Shown here piece after piece: positions 52,167 to 61,070 of a stretch of 64,000 nt of DNA. This DNA comes from Natronincola ferrireducens (GTDB taxonomy: Bacteria; Bacillota; Clostridia; Peptostreptococcales; Natronincolaceae): positions 118,455 to 182,454 of the forward strand of contig NZ_FNFP01000005.1 of NCBI RefSeq assembly GCF_900100845.1, in the 5' to 3' direction. The notes below the pieces were generated by a model. The model did not search any database, was not told the origin of the DNA, and worked only from the letters and a program-made list of their open reading frames with translations. Position 1 is the stretch's first letter. Every line of letters begins with the position of its first letter. A program made the translations under genes and the position numbers.

Positions 52167-53237
52167 ATGGTAGTGAAAAAAAACATTGATGAAGCAGGAA
52201 TTACAAGGGCTATAGCCTGTTTAGCAGTGGTAATGGTGCATATTTCAGCAATACCAGTAGCTACTTTGCAACCTAATAGTATCCACATGATCTTCTTTTC
52301 CCTATTAAATCGAGGTTTGAAATTTACGACGCCTACTTTTATTTTTTTAAGTGGTTTAACTTTGTTTTATAGCTACAAGGATAGAAGTTTTAACTACTAT
52401 AGTTTTTTAAAGAAGAGACTGTCTACAACGATAATACCATATCTTATATGGAGCTTTATATATTATAGATACTTTATTTATGAAGGCTATTATATTTTTT
52501 CATGGTCCTTTCTTTTTGAAAATCTTTTATTGGCAAATATGAGCTATCATTTATACTTTATTTTAACGATCATACAGTTTTATCTTTTGTTTGGTATATT
52601 TTTATATGTATTTAAGAAATTTTCACCTTTGGCTGTTTTAATGGTTCTATGTAGCATTAGCATTTTCACCTTAAGGTATATTCATATTCCCTATGGAGAT
52701 AGATTTTTTATGCGCTATGTATTTTTCTTTGGTTTAGGATGCTATACAGCTATTTATATAGATATCATTAGAGAAAAGCTATTGCAATATAAGCTATTCT
52801 TTATAGCAGCTTATATTGGAGCAACCAGTTATTATGGCTATCAATTTTATCAATATTATGGATTGAAGAAACCAGTAAATGTATTTTTAGTAGAACTAAC
52901 ATGGTTTGGATTTGCTATTACTGCTATTTTCTTTTATTTTCTTTTATCCAATTATATAGTAAAGAGTTCTAATCAATGGATCTATAAAGGATTAAAGAAA
53001 ATAACTGCATGCTCCTATTACGTTTATTTAAGTCACCCATTAGTATTGTTTTTATCAGAAAAGTTTCTGACCAACCGAGGGGTAATTTCCATTACTGGAA
53101 GGTTTGTTTTAAATGTTCTAATTGTTTATGGTGGGACTCTACCTTTAGCAATTCTTTATAGCTCTATGAAGGATAGGCTCAAGGAGTACAATAGGAGAAG
53201 AAGGGCAAAAGAAGTTACTTTACACAGTAGGGTATAA
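52167..53237 (+). CDS. Acyltransferase 3 family membrane protein
   Basis: A 357-residue polytopic membrane protein with about ten helices. GITRAIACLAVVMVHIS carries the catalytic-type His of the acyltransferase 3 family, and FIFLSGLTLFYSY with LSHPLVLF complete the pattern. Members O-acylate sugars or cell-wall polymers. It stands before a group of cell-surface polymer genes. ATG 52167 follows AGAAGTGGTG; GTG 52173 is an alternative. Confidence 0.85.
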   Translation: MVVKKNIDEAGITRAIACLAVVMVHISAIPVATLQPNSIHMIFFSLLNRGLKFTTPTFIFLSGLTLFYSYKDRSFNYYSFLKKRLSTTIIPYLIWSFIYYRYFIYEGYYIFSWSFLFENLLLANMSYHLYFILTIIQFYLLFGIFLYVFKKFSPLAVLMVLCSISIFTLRYIHIPYGDRFFMRYVFFFGLGCYTAIYIDIIREKLLQYKLFFIAAYIGATSYYGYQFYQYYGLKKPVNVFLVELTWFGFAITAIFFYFLLSNYIVKSSNQWIYKGLKKITACSYYVYLSHPLVLFLSEKFLTNRGVISITGRFVLNVLIVYGGTLPLAILYSSMKDRLKEYNRRRRAKEVTLHSRV

Positions 53238-53372
53238 ATAATATCCTAATAAAAGACTCTTTGATTTTAAGTTTTCTAGAATAAAACCGGAGTTACCAAT
53301 AAGGCAAATTTGTTTAAAGCTTTTTATGAAAACAGATTAAAGAAGAAAAATATATTTGATGAGGTGCGATTT

Positions 53373-55553
53373 ATGAAGAAAAACGCTTTGCTAATGGCTA
53401 TATTAATGATTAGTGTTTTTGTACTAGGTGTAACCCTCAATACTAGAATTGCTGTTGAAGCCAACAATAAGGCTGTAGATGTGGTATTAGATTATCCTGA
53501 ATTTCGAGATATGGCTAAACAATCTGATGAAACCCTATCTTGGTGGTTTGAAAAGTTTGCAGGGTTAGGGGTTGAGTATGTTGGTTTGCAAGAAGAAACC
53601 TTAGAATCTCTTTTGCTGGAAAATAAACAACTGGAGGTTTTAATGGGCTGGCAGCTGTTACAAGAAGCAGATTGGCGGGAAAAATATCCTTCTGAAGTAG
53701 CAGTCTATGTAGACAATAAAGAAGTAAGTGAGTTTGATGTTTTTGTTGCAACAAAGTCAAAGGAGGTATTTGATTTTATTCGCCATGGTTTCACCAGTCG
53801 ATATGCATCAGAGAAACTTGAAATCCTATCCCAAGAGGAATACTACGCCATCCTGCTGAAGGGAACCATGAGAGATGCTCTGTATAGAAATAACTATACC
53901 CTTGTAGATATGGACTTAAAGCTCTCTTCACCCAGACATAAGCCCCATTCATCTAAGCTTATGCAGGTAGGCTTAGGTTTTGATAGGGAAAAAATAAATA
54001 CCATTCAACAAAGCGGATTAAAGGTGTTGGCAAGACCCTATACCTATAGAGAATGGATGTCAGAGGAATACCTAAAAGTAACTTTTGAAGATCTGGAAGC
54101 ATATGATATGAAGCCCCCAGTATTTATCTTCAGTGGTGGTGAAGTGCTGGGATATCCTGTAGCAGATGATATGCTGACCAGATATATGATAGAAAATGAT
54201 ATAAAGGCAGGCTTGATTGAAACCTCTGTTCAAAGAAGTCACATAAATCTAGATGGGATAGATTTATTGGTGAGAAGCTTAAATTATAATGCTGTTAGAG
54301 TCTTCTCCGTATGGCCCTATATCCAGCAAAGGTTTGGATATTATAATTATGAAGCTGCAGAGGAAATTGAGAACACCTTATACAGAGCAGTAACTGAGAG
54401 GAACATAAGATTCATTTATTTTAAACCCTTTAAAGTAGATCAGCTAAGCACAAGGTATAACCAATTTATTTATATAACAGATTATAACGCCTATGAAGAG
54501 ATGTTTCATCGATTTGAAAATAGGATTGCTGACCACGGCATGATTCTAGGAAGAAGTAGTAGTTTAGAACCTATTAGGGTTAGAATAGCAAAACAAACCT
54601 TAATGGGCTGGGGAATTGTTGCTGCTGGAGTCCTTCTATTAAATTATTTATTAAAGTTAAATAACAAAATAAAATATGGTTTATTAGCAGCAGGACTTCT
54701 TTTTGTACCGGCAGGCTTTGTTGTTAGACCTATGCTAATGGATAAAGTGATGGCAATGGGGGCAGCAATCATCTTTCCATCCCTTGGAATGGTATATTTT
54801 TGTAATAGATGCTTTCAATATATTTATAGAGAGCCTAAAGAAGAGAGATTATATAAACAAATTCTCTATGCAGTTAAAGATTTAGTCGTTATATCAGCTA
54901 TTTCCCTACTGGGAGGTTTATTTGTAGCTGGAATCTTGTCCCATATTGAATATTTATTAGAAATGGATATCTTTAGGGGTGTAAAAATAAGTCAGCTTAT
55001 TCCAATGGTCCTATTTATAGGGGTCTATATAGCTTATTTTGGATATAAAAGAAAAATTCATTATAATCATCAGCCAGTACTAAGTTATAGGGACATAAAA
55101 ACCTTTTTATTAGAGGATATAAAAATTATTTATGTTCTTTTAGGTGTTATTGTTTTAGGGGTAGGTTACGTTTATTTAGCTAGAACAGGCCATGAAACAA
55201 ACATTCAAGCTTCAACTATGGAATTAATTATAAGAAACATCCTGGAAGAAAATCTATTAGCTAGACCAAGGACAAAAGAATTTTTAATTGCTTTTCCTAT
55301 ATTAATGCTGGGTATTTATCTAGCAAAAAATAAAATTAAGTCCTTTGTTTTCCTATTGGGACTGGTTGCGGTCATAGGACAAACTTCTATTGTCAATACC
55401 TTTAGTCACTTAAGAACCCCTGTATACCTATCTTTTATAAGAACCCTGTATGCACTGTTAATTGGTATAATAATGGGGATATTATACATTCTTGTCTTTG
55501 AAGCAGGAAAAAGGCTGTTTTTAAAAATCCGGGACATAAAAATACTACAGTAG
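53373..55553 (+). CDS. DUF5693 membrane protein
   Basis: A 726-residue protein: one N-terminal helix (about 5-23), a large outward domain (about 30-415; EYVGLQEETLESLL, VRVFSVWPYIQQRFGYY) and about eight helices in the C-terminal third. It matches the DUF5693 layout. In clostridial genomes these genes sit next to csaB, as here. The function is unknown; a role in cell-surface polymer assembly is inferred from position. ATG 53373 follows GAGGTG. Confidence 0.8.
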   Translation: MKKNALLMAILMISVFVLGVTLNTRIAVEANNKAVDVVLDYPEFRDMAKQSDETLSWWFEKFAGLGVEYVGLQEETLESLLLENKQLEVLMGWQLLQEADWREKYPSEVAVYVDNKEVSEFDVFVATKSKEVFDFIRHGFTSRYASEKLEILSQEEYYAILLKGTMRDALYRNNYTLVDMDLKLSSPRHKPHSSKLMQVGLGFDREKINTIQQSGLKVLARPYTYREWMSEEYLKVTFEDLEAYDMKPPVFIFSGGEVLGYPVADDMLTRYMIENDIKAGLIETSVQRSHINLDGIDLLVRSLNYNAVRVFSVWPYIQQRFGYYNYEAAEEIENTLYRAVTERNIRFIYFKPFKVDQLSTRYNQFIYITDYNAYEEMFHRFENRIADHGMILGRSSSLEPIRVRIAKQTLMGWGIVAAGVLLLNYLLKLNNKIKYGLLAAGLLFVPAGFVVRPMLMDKVMAMGAAIIFPSLGMVYFCNRCFQYIYREPKEERLYKQILYAVKDLVVISAISLLGGLFVAGILSHIEYLLEMDIFRGVKISQLIPMVLFIGVYIAYFGYKRKIHYNHQPVLSYRDIKTFLLEDIKIIYVLLGVIVLGVGYVYLARTGHETNIQASTMELIIRNILEENLLARPRTKEFLIAFPILMLGIYLAKNKIKSFVFLLGLVAVIGQTSIVNTFSHLRTPVYLSFIRTLYALLIGIIMGILYILVFEAGKRLFLKIRDIKILQ

Positions 55554-55626
55554 GTTAACCATATATGGTTTTGTAAATTCAACTTACATTTTTGTTGAAG
55601 GAAAAAGGCTGGAGAGGAAGAAACAA

Positions 55627-56724
55627 ATGAGGAATATATTTTTATTTGGCTATTATGGGTTTGACAATACAGGTGATGAAGCAATATTAGAAGCAATTAT
55701 AGAACAAATAAGAAAAGCAAAGCCTGATGCTAGATTAACAGCCCTCAGCTACAATGCAAAGGATACGGAAAAAAAACATAAAATTTCTGCTGTTAGTAGA
55801 AATCATTTCAAGGATGTAATAAAAGCCATCAAAGAAGCTGATGTAGTGATTAGTGGGGGCGGCTCTATTTTACAGGATGTAACCAGCAGTAGATCTTTGC
55901 TTTATTATTTAGCCATCATTTTTGCAGCAAAACAGATGGGGAAAAAAGTAATGTTTTATGGAAATGGCTTTGGACCCATTAAAAGGTATGTAAATAAAAA
56001 ATTTGTACAATATATTATTAATCAAGTAGATGCTATAACCGTTAGAGATTATCAATCAAAGGAATTTATGCAATATTTAGGAGTAAAAAAAGATATCATT
56101 GTAACTGCCGATGTTGCACTGGGTTTAGAAGCAATAAGTGAAGATAAAATTCGTGAGATTGTTCTAAAAGAGGAAATGGATTTAGATAAGAAGTGGATAG
56201 GAATCTCAGCAAGGGATTGGAAAGGTCAGAAAAATTACAAAGAAACAATTGCACAAACCGCAGATTATTTGATGGGTAGGAATTATGAAGTTGTCTTTAT
56301 TCCAATGCAGTTTCCTAGTGATGTTCATACTTCTATAGAAATTGCTGGCATGATGAAAAATCAGCCCAAAATAATTACACAAAAATATACCCCTAGAGAA
56401 ATTATAGGACTATTAAGTAAGCTAAATCTTTTGATAGGGATGCGACTTCACTCCCTCATCTTTTCTGCTATCGCTGAAGTGCCTATGGTGGGTTTGGAGT
56501 ATGATACCAAGATTAAAAATTTTCTAAAGCTGGTGAATCAAAAAAATGGAGGCGATGTGGAAAATTTAGATATGATTCATTTATGGGCTACCATTGATGC
56601 TGTTTTAGAACATCGAGAAGACTACATTCAACAGTTAAAGGAAGCAAAAAAAAATTTATACAAAAAAACAGAAGCAAATGTGGAGGTTTTTAAAAGGTTT
56701 ATAGAAGAGGGAGAAAACAAATGA
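55627..56724 (+). CDS. csaB: Polysaccharide pyruvyl transferase CsaB
   Basis: Adds ketal-linked pyruvate to a cell-wall polysaccharide, the usual anchor for SLH-domain surface proteins. The 365-residue product shows FGYYGFDNTGDEAILEAI, VISGGGSILQD, FYGNGFGPI and MRLHSLIFSAIAEVPMVGLE. It overlaps the tagA-like gene by four bases, so both likely serve one polymer. No SLH-domain protein is encoded in this window. Confidence 0.93.
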   Translation: MRNIFLFGYYGFDNTGDEAILEAIIEQIRKAKPDARLTALSYNAKDTEKKHKISAVSRNHFKDVIKAIKEADVVISGGGSILQDVTSSRSLLYYLAIIFAAKQMGKKVMFYGNGFGPIKRYVNKKFVQYIINQVDAITVRDYQSKEFMQYLGVKKDIIVTADVALGLEAISEDKIREIVLKEEMDLDKKWIGISARDWKGQKNYKETIAQTADYLMGRNYEVVFIPMQFPSDVHTSIEIAGMMKNQPKIITQKYTPREIIGLLSKLNLLIGMRLHSLIFSAIAEVPMVGLEYDTKIKNFLKLVNQKNGGDVENLDMIHLWATIDAVLEHREDYIQQLKEAKKNLYKKTEANVEVFKRFIEEGENK

Positions 56725-57446
56725 GAAATCAAGTTAAGATATTAGATGTACCTATTGACGCTACCACACAGGGGGAGGCATTAAACCAACTAAAGTTATT
56801 TTTAGAAGGGAACACTTTAAAAAAAGTATATACGCCCAACCCAGAAATTGTAATGGTAGCACAGGAGGATCAAGAGCTTTTACGAATTCTACAGGAGGCT
56901 GATTTGGTTCTTCCTGATGGTATTGGATTAATCATTGCCTCTAAAATGAAAGGATTAGGTTTAAAGGAGCGGGTTACAGGTGTAGACACAATGGATAGGC
57001 TTTTGAGCTATTGTGGCGCAAAGGGAAAGTCTATTTATTTTTTAGGAAGTAAACCTGGAGTTGCTGAAATTGCTTCTAAAAATATTGAGGAGAAATATAG
57101 AGGCATTAAGATTGCAGGATTTCATCATGGATATTTTAAAGAAGAAGATGAACCTGAAATTGTTGAGGATATTAACGGGTCTGGGGCTGATGTTCTTTTT
57201 GTCTGTTTAGGGGCTCCAAAACAAGAAAAGTGGATTGATAAACATAAAGAAAAATTAAACTGCAGGTTAGCTATGGGGGTGGGAGGTAGTATAGATGTTT
57301 ATGCTGGAACAGTCAAAAGAGCTCCCCTAGTTTTTCAGAAGGTTGGGTTAGAATGGTTTTATAGATTGGTGAAGGAGCCTTGGAGGATAAAAAGAATGGC
57401 AGCTTTGCCTAAGTTTTTAATTCGAGTAGTTTTTAAGCAGTTGTAG
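56721..57446 (+). CDS. tagA: WecG/TagA/CpsF family glycosyltransferase
   Basis: A 241-residue GT26 glycosyltransferase, which adds N-acetylmannosamine or a related sugar to a lipid-linked carrier at the membrane. Signatures: YTPNPEIVMVAQ, VLPDGIGLI, ERVTGVDTMDRLL, VCLGAPKQEKWI and MGVGGSIDVYAGTVKRAP. Overlap with csaB suggests a pyruvylated secondary cell-wall polymer. Confidence 0.94.
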   Translation: MRNQVKILDVPIDATTQGEALNQLKLFLEGNTLKKVYTPNPEIVMVAQEDQELLRILQEADLVLPDGIGLIIASKMKGLGLKERVTGVDTMDRLLSYCGAKGKSIYFLGSKPGVAEIASKNIEEKYRGIKIAGFHHGYFKEEDEPEIVEDINGSGADVLFVCLGAPKQEKWIDKHKEKLNCRLAMGVGGSIDVYAGTVKRAPLVFQKVGLEWFYRLVKEPWRIKRMAALPKFLIRVVFKQL

Positions 57447-57464
57447 TTTTTGGAGGGATTTTAC

Positions 57465-58331
57465 TTGAGCAGCAAAAAACATAATGTTATTATAGAATAT
57501 GTAGGAATTACCCTGGGATGTGCCTTAATGGCAATTAGCCTTAATTTTTTTTTAAAGCCCAACACTATTGCTCCGGGAGGGGTAACCGGGTTGGCCATTG
57601 TCATTGAAGAATTAGCAGGAATACCCATTGATGTTACAAACCTTGCTATCAATATTCCTCTTTTTATAGGAGGGTTAATGGTATTAGGTAAGGCATTTGG
57701 CATAAAAACTTTCTATGCTATTGTGATGCTATCGGCATTTATTCGTTTATTTCTAATTTATTTTGGAGAAGGAGCGATGATTACCCATGATATACTGTTA
57801 GCTACCATTTATGGGGGAGTGCTTTTAGGGGTTGGATTAGGGGCAGTTTTTCGATTTGGTGGTACAACAGGAGGTACAGATTTAGCTGGAGCAATTTTAA
57901 ACAGATTTTTTCCTAATATCAGTACTGCTAAGCTGATGATGATGCTGGACTTAGTAGTTGTGGCAATAGCTGGATTGGTACAGAGAAATATAGAAACCTC
58001 CCTGTATTCAATTATTGCACTATATATTATCGTAAAGCTAGCAGATTTTATTGTGGAGGATTTAAGTTATGCTAAAGCCTTCTATATTATTTCTAAGGAT
58101 TCAGAGGAAATTGGCCAAAGAATTATGCAGGAAATAGGTAGAGGAGTAACGGCGTTGGAGGGCAGGGGTCTTTATACTGGAAACAAAAAAGAAGTTTTGT
58201 TATGTGTAGTAAATCGTGTACAAGTGGCAAAACTAAAGAAAGTTGTTTATGAAGTTGATGAAAAAGCCTTTATAATGGTAACTACTATCCATGAAGTAGT
58301 AGGAGAAGGCTTTAAAGAGGTAAAAAAGTAG
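57465..58331 (+). CDS. YitT family membrane protein
   Basis: A 288-residue protein with five to six helices ([22 protein letters not shown] at the start, in part; [15 protein letters not shown]) and a C-terminal cytoplasmic DUF2179 domain ([27 protein letters not shown]). The physiological role of YitT proteins is not settled. The start is TTG 57465, seven bases after GGAGGG. Confidence 0.9.
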   Translation: MSSKKHNVIIEYVGITLGCALMAISLNFFLKPNTIAPGGVTGLAIVIEELAGIPIDVTNLAINIPLFIGGLMVLGKAFGIKTFYAIVMLSAFIRLFLIYFGEGAMITHDILLATIYGGVLLGVGLGAVFRFGGTTGGTDLAGAILNRFFPNISTAKLMMMLDLVVVAIAGLVQRNIETSLYSIIALYIIVKLADFIVEDLSYAKAFYIISKDSEEIGQRIMQEIGRGVTALEGRGLYTGNKKEVLLCVVNRVQVAKLKKVVYEVDEKAFIMVTTIHEVVGEGFKEVKK

Positions 58332-58345
58332 AGGAGGGAAAGAAT

Positions 58346-59176
58346 TTGCATATTGATTATGAGTTGTTAGAGTTAAAAGCCAACAGTATAAGAAAGCATA
58401 TTATAGAGATGCTTTATGAAGCAGAATCCGGCCATCCAGGAGGTTCTTTGTCGGCAGCGGATATTTTAACAGTTTTATATTTCCATGAAATGAAGGTGGA
58501 TGTTAAAAATCCTAAATGGGAAGAAAGAGATCGATTTGTTTTATCTAAGGGTCATGCTGCTCCTGTATTATATGCTGCCTTAGCAGAAAAAGGTTTTTTT
58601 CCTAAGGAAGAGTTATATGGTTTAAGAAAATTAAATGCTATGCTTCAGGGTCATCCTGATATGAAGGGTACTCCAGGAATAGAAATGTCTACAGGCTCCC
58701 TGGGCCAAGGCTTTTCTGCTTCATGCGGAATGGCGATAGGTGGCAAGATGGATAATAAAGATTATCGTGTTTATACTCTTTTAGGTGATGGAGAGCTACA
58801 AGAGGGAATTGTTTGGGAAGCTACTATGGCAGCAGCCCATTATAAACTAGACAATTTAACAGCCTTTTTAGATTTTAATAAGCTCCAAATTGATGGTCTA
58901 AATTCAGAAGTAATGGGTGTAGAACCTGTTGCTGACAAGTTCAAGGCTTTTGGATGGCATGTTGTGGAAATAAATGGTCATTCCTTTGGTGAAATTATAG
59001 CTGCCCTTGAAGAAGCTAAAAATATAAAAGGAAAGCCAACTATGATTATTGCCCATACCATTAAAGGCAAGGGTGTTTCCTTTATGGAAAATTCAGTGGA
59101 TTGGCATGGTAATGCTCCAAAGGCAGAAGATAAAGAAAAAGCATTAAAGGAGCTGGGAGGTGAAGCTAATGAGTAA
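58346..59176 (+). CDS. tktA: Transketolase, N-terminal subunit
   Basis: The thiamine-diphosphate-binding half of a split transketolase, 276 residues. It shows [40 protein letters not shown] and [15 protein letters not shown], the metal and ThDP site. TTG 58346 follows AGGAGGG. It overlaps the C-terminal subunit gene by eight bases, so the subunits are co-translated. Confidence 0.94.
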   Translation: MHIDYELLELKANSIRKHIIEMLYEAESGHPGGSLSAADILTVLYFHEMKVDVKNPKWEERDRFVLSKGHAAPVLYAALAEKGFFPKEELYGLRKLNAMLQGHPDMKGTPGIEMSTGSLGQGFSASCGMAIGGKMDNKDYRVYTLLGDGELQEGIVWEATMAAAHYKLDNLTAFLDFNKLQIDGLNSEVMGVEPVADKFKAFGWHVVEINGHSFGEIIAALEEAKNIKGKPTMIIAHTIKGKGVSFMENSVDWHGNAPKAEDKEKALKELGGEANE

Positions 59177-60110
59177 AAAAATAGCCACAAGAGAAGCCTA
59201 TGGTGAAGCTTTAATAGAGGTGGGTAAGAAAAATCCTAAAGTAGTGGTTTTGGATGCAGATCTATCTAAATCCACAAAAACCGCAGGATTTGGCAAGCAT
59301 TTCCCAGAACGTTTTTTTAATATGGGTATTGCTGAACAAAATATGGTTGGTACAGCAGCGGGTTTGGCGACAACAGGAAAAATTCCTTTTGCCAGTACAT
59401 TTGCTATGTTTGCTACAGGAAGGGCCTTTGAGATTATTCGTAACTCTATTGGCTATCCGAATTTAAATGTAAAGATATGTGCAACCCATGCTGGATTAAC
59501 CGTAGGTGAAGATGGGGCATCCCATCAAGCCTTAGAAGATATCGCTTGTATGAGGGTGATACCTAATATGACGGTAATTGTTCCTGCTGACGCTGTGGAA
59601 GCCAAGGCAGCTATTCATGCTATAAGTGAAGTAGAAGGACCCGTCTACGTTAGACTGGGAAGAGCTGGAGTTCCTATTATTAATGATGAAAATAACTATC
59701 AGTTTGAAATTGGTAAAGGGGTCCTATTAAAAGATGGTAAGGATGTAACGATTGTTGCCACTGGCATTATGGTAACCGAAGCACTAGCTGCTAGTGAAGA
59801 ACTGGAAGCCAAAGGATTGTCTGTGAGGGTAATCAATATACATACAATTAAACCAATAGATGAAACCATTATTACAAAGGCTGCTAAAGAAACTGGAGCT
59901 ATTGTAACAGTAGAGGAACATAATGTTATTGGAGGCTTGGGCTCAGCGGTAGCAGAGGTAATAGGAGAAAATCATCCTGTGCCACTAAAGAGAATTGGTA
60001 CTCAAGATACCTTTGGAGAATCCGGTAAGCCTCAAGAACTCCTTGAAAAATATGGCCTAACAAAAGATCACATCCTAGAGGCAGTATTAGATATAATCAA
60101 GAAGAAATAG
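59169..60110 (+). CDS. tktB: Transketolase, C-terminal subunit
   Basis: The pyrimidine-binding and C-terminal half of the split transketolase, 313 residues: [33 protein letters not shown] with the catalytic Glu, [17 protein letters not shown] and [16 protein letters not shown]. With the preceding subunit it moves two-carbon units in the pentose phosphate pathway. ATG 59169 follows GGGAGGTG. Confidence 0.95.
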   Translation: MSKKIATREAYGEALIEVGKKNPKVVVLDADLSKSTKTAGFGKHFPERFFNMGIAEQNMVGTAAGLATTGKIPFASTFAMFATGRAFEIIRNSIGYPNLNVKICATHAGLTVGEDGASHQALEDIACMRVIPNMTVIVPADAVEAKAAIHAISEVEGPVYVRLGRAGVPIINDENNYQFEIGKGVLLKDGKDVTIVATGIMVTEALAASEELEAKGLSVRVINIHTIKPIDETIITKAAKETGAIVTVEEHNVIGGLGSAVAEVIGENHPVPLKRIGTQDTFGESGKPQELLEKYGLTKDHILEAVLDIIKKK

Positions 60111-60134
60111 CGATGTTTTTCATCGCTATTTCTT
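60102..60134 (+). terminator. Terminator after split transketolase
   Basis: AAGAAATAGCGATG (60102-60115) pairs perfectly with CATCGCTATTTCTT (60121-60134), overlapping the stop codon and followed by TT. Confidence 0.85.
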
Positions 60135-60235
60135 TTGGACTTTTTGACTTGTCCTGTTGAATAAAACTTATTTTCCCCGAATACACATAGTTATATAGAC
60201 TGCCTATCATTATGGCGGCAATAAGGAGGGAAAAT

Positions 60236-60709
60236 ATGAGAAGTAAATTTAGATTTCCAAAATTACCTAAGATAAACTGGAAATTATTTATTACCATTAT
60301 TATAATTATCATACTAGTAGTAGTGGCAATAAGATTGGTTCCTAAGTTCATGTCAAGGGGTGATCAAGAGGTGGGCTATCAGGTATTAGAAGAGAGTCAA
60401 GTTCCTGTCAAAATACAAGAGATATTACCTAGATACAAAATGCTGGAAAGAGCATTGGCGGCTAAGGTAGATGAAGAAATCTATGTTATCGTCACTAGGG
60501 GAGAAAAACTGACAGGAGGCTATGGGGTAGATATAGAAAAGATACAGCTATTAAAGGAGGAAGAAGGACCTAAGCTAGTGATCCATGCACTATTTAAAGA
60601 TCCTAATCCAGATGACTTAGTACCCCAGGTTATCACCTATCCCTATATTGTAGTTAAAACCAATTTAACAGAACTGCCACAAAAAATTGATTTACAAGTA
60701 CATTATTAA
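60236..60709 (+). CDS. Membrane-anchored PrcB-like domain protein
   Basis: A 157-residue protein with one N-terminal helix (about 15-36) and an outward PrcB C-terminal-type domain: YVIVTRGEKLTGGYGVDI, then VIHALFKDPNPDDLVPQVITYPYIVV (read in parts). PrcB relatives assist extracellular proteases; that role is not shown here. ATG 60236 lies behind AAGGAGGG. Confidence 0.8.
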   Translation: MRSKFRFPKLPKINWKLFITIIIIIILVVVAIRLVPKFMSRGDQEVGYQVLEESQVPVKIQEILPRYKMLERALAAKVDEEIYVIVTRGEKLTGGYGVDIEKIQLLKEEEGPKLVIHALFKDPNPDDLVPQVITYPYIVVKTNLTELPQKIDLQVHY

Positions 60710-60735
60710 GAGAGCGGGATAAATCCTGCTCTCTT
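60708..60735 (+). terminator. Terminator after PrcB-like gene
   Basis: AAGAGAGCGGGAT pairs with ATCCTGCTCTCTT (one G-U). The 300 bases that follow are AT-rich with no gene apart from the promoter below. Confidence 0.75.
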
Positions 60736-60965
60736 TTCAGTTTATAGAAATTTATAAATTATCCACATTGCACATAGTTTTCAAATATAGATTAGGTTGT
60801 AGAAAGAAATTTTTTTTGGAAATAAAAGATTCTTCCCTATGGTCAATGACAATCTAAGTTATTTGGTATAATTCATGGCTTTTTCAACAATGTAAAGAAG
60901 GATGTTATTGCTAATTTTAAAACAAGTTGATTACATAACTTTACAGAATTGTAATGTATCTGTAA

Positions 60966-60993
60966 TTGTATTCTAATATTGGTAGTATATAAT
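60966..60993 (+). promoter_or_regulatory. Promoter candidate for the glycosidase gene
   Basis: TTGTAT (60966-60971) and TATAAT (60988-60993) are 16 bases apart, about 80 bases before the start codon. Confidence 0.5.
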
Positions 60994-61070
60994 AAAATTA
61001 GCATTAGTGGATAAATTTACTAATTACTTAAAGGAATTTTAGGTTTTAATCATTAGGAGGAGATATACAT

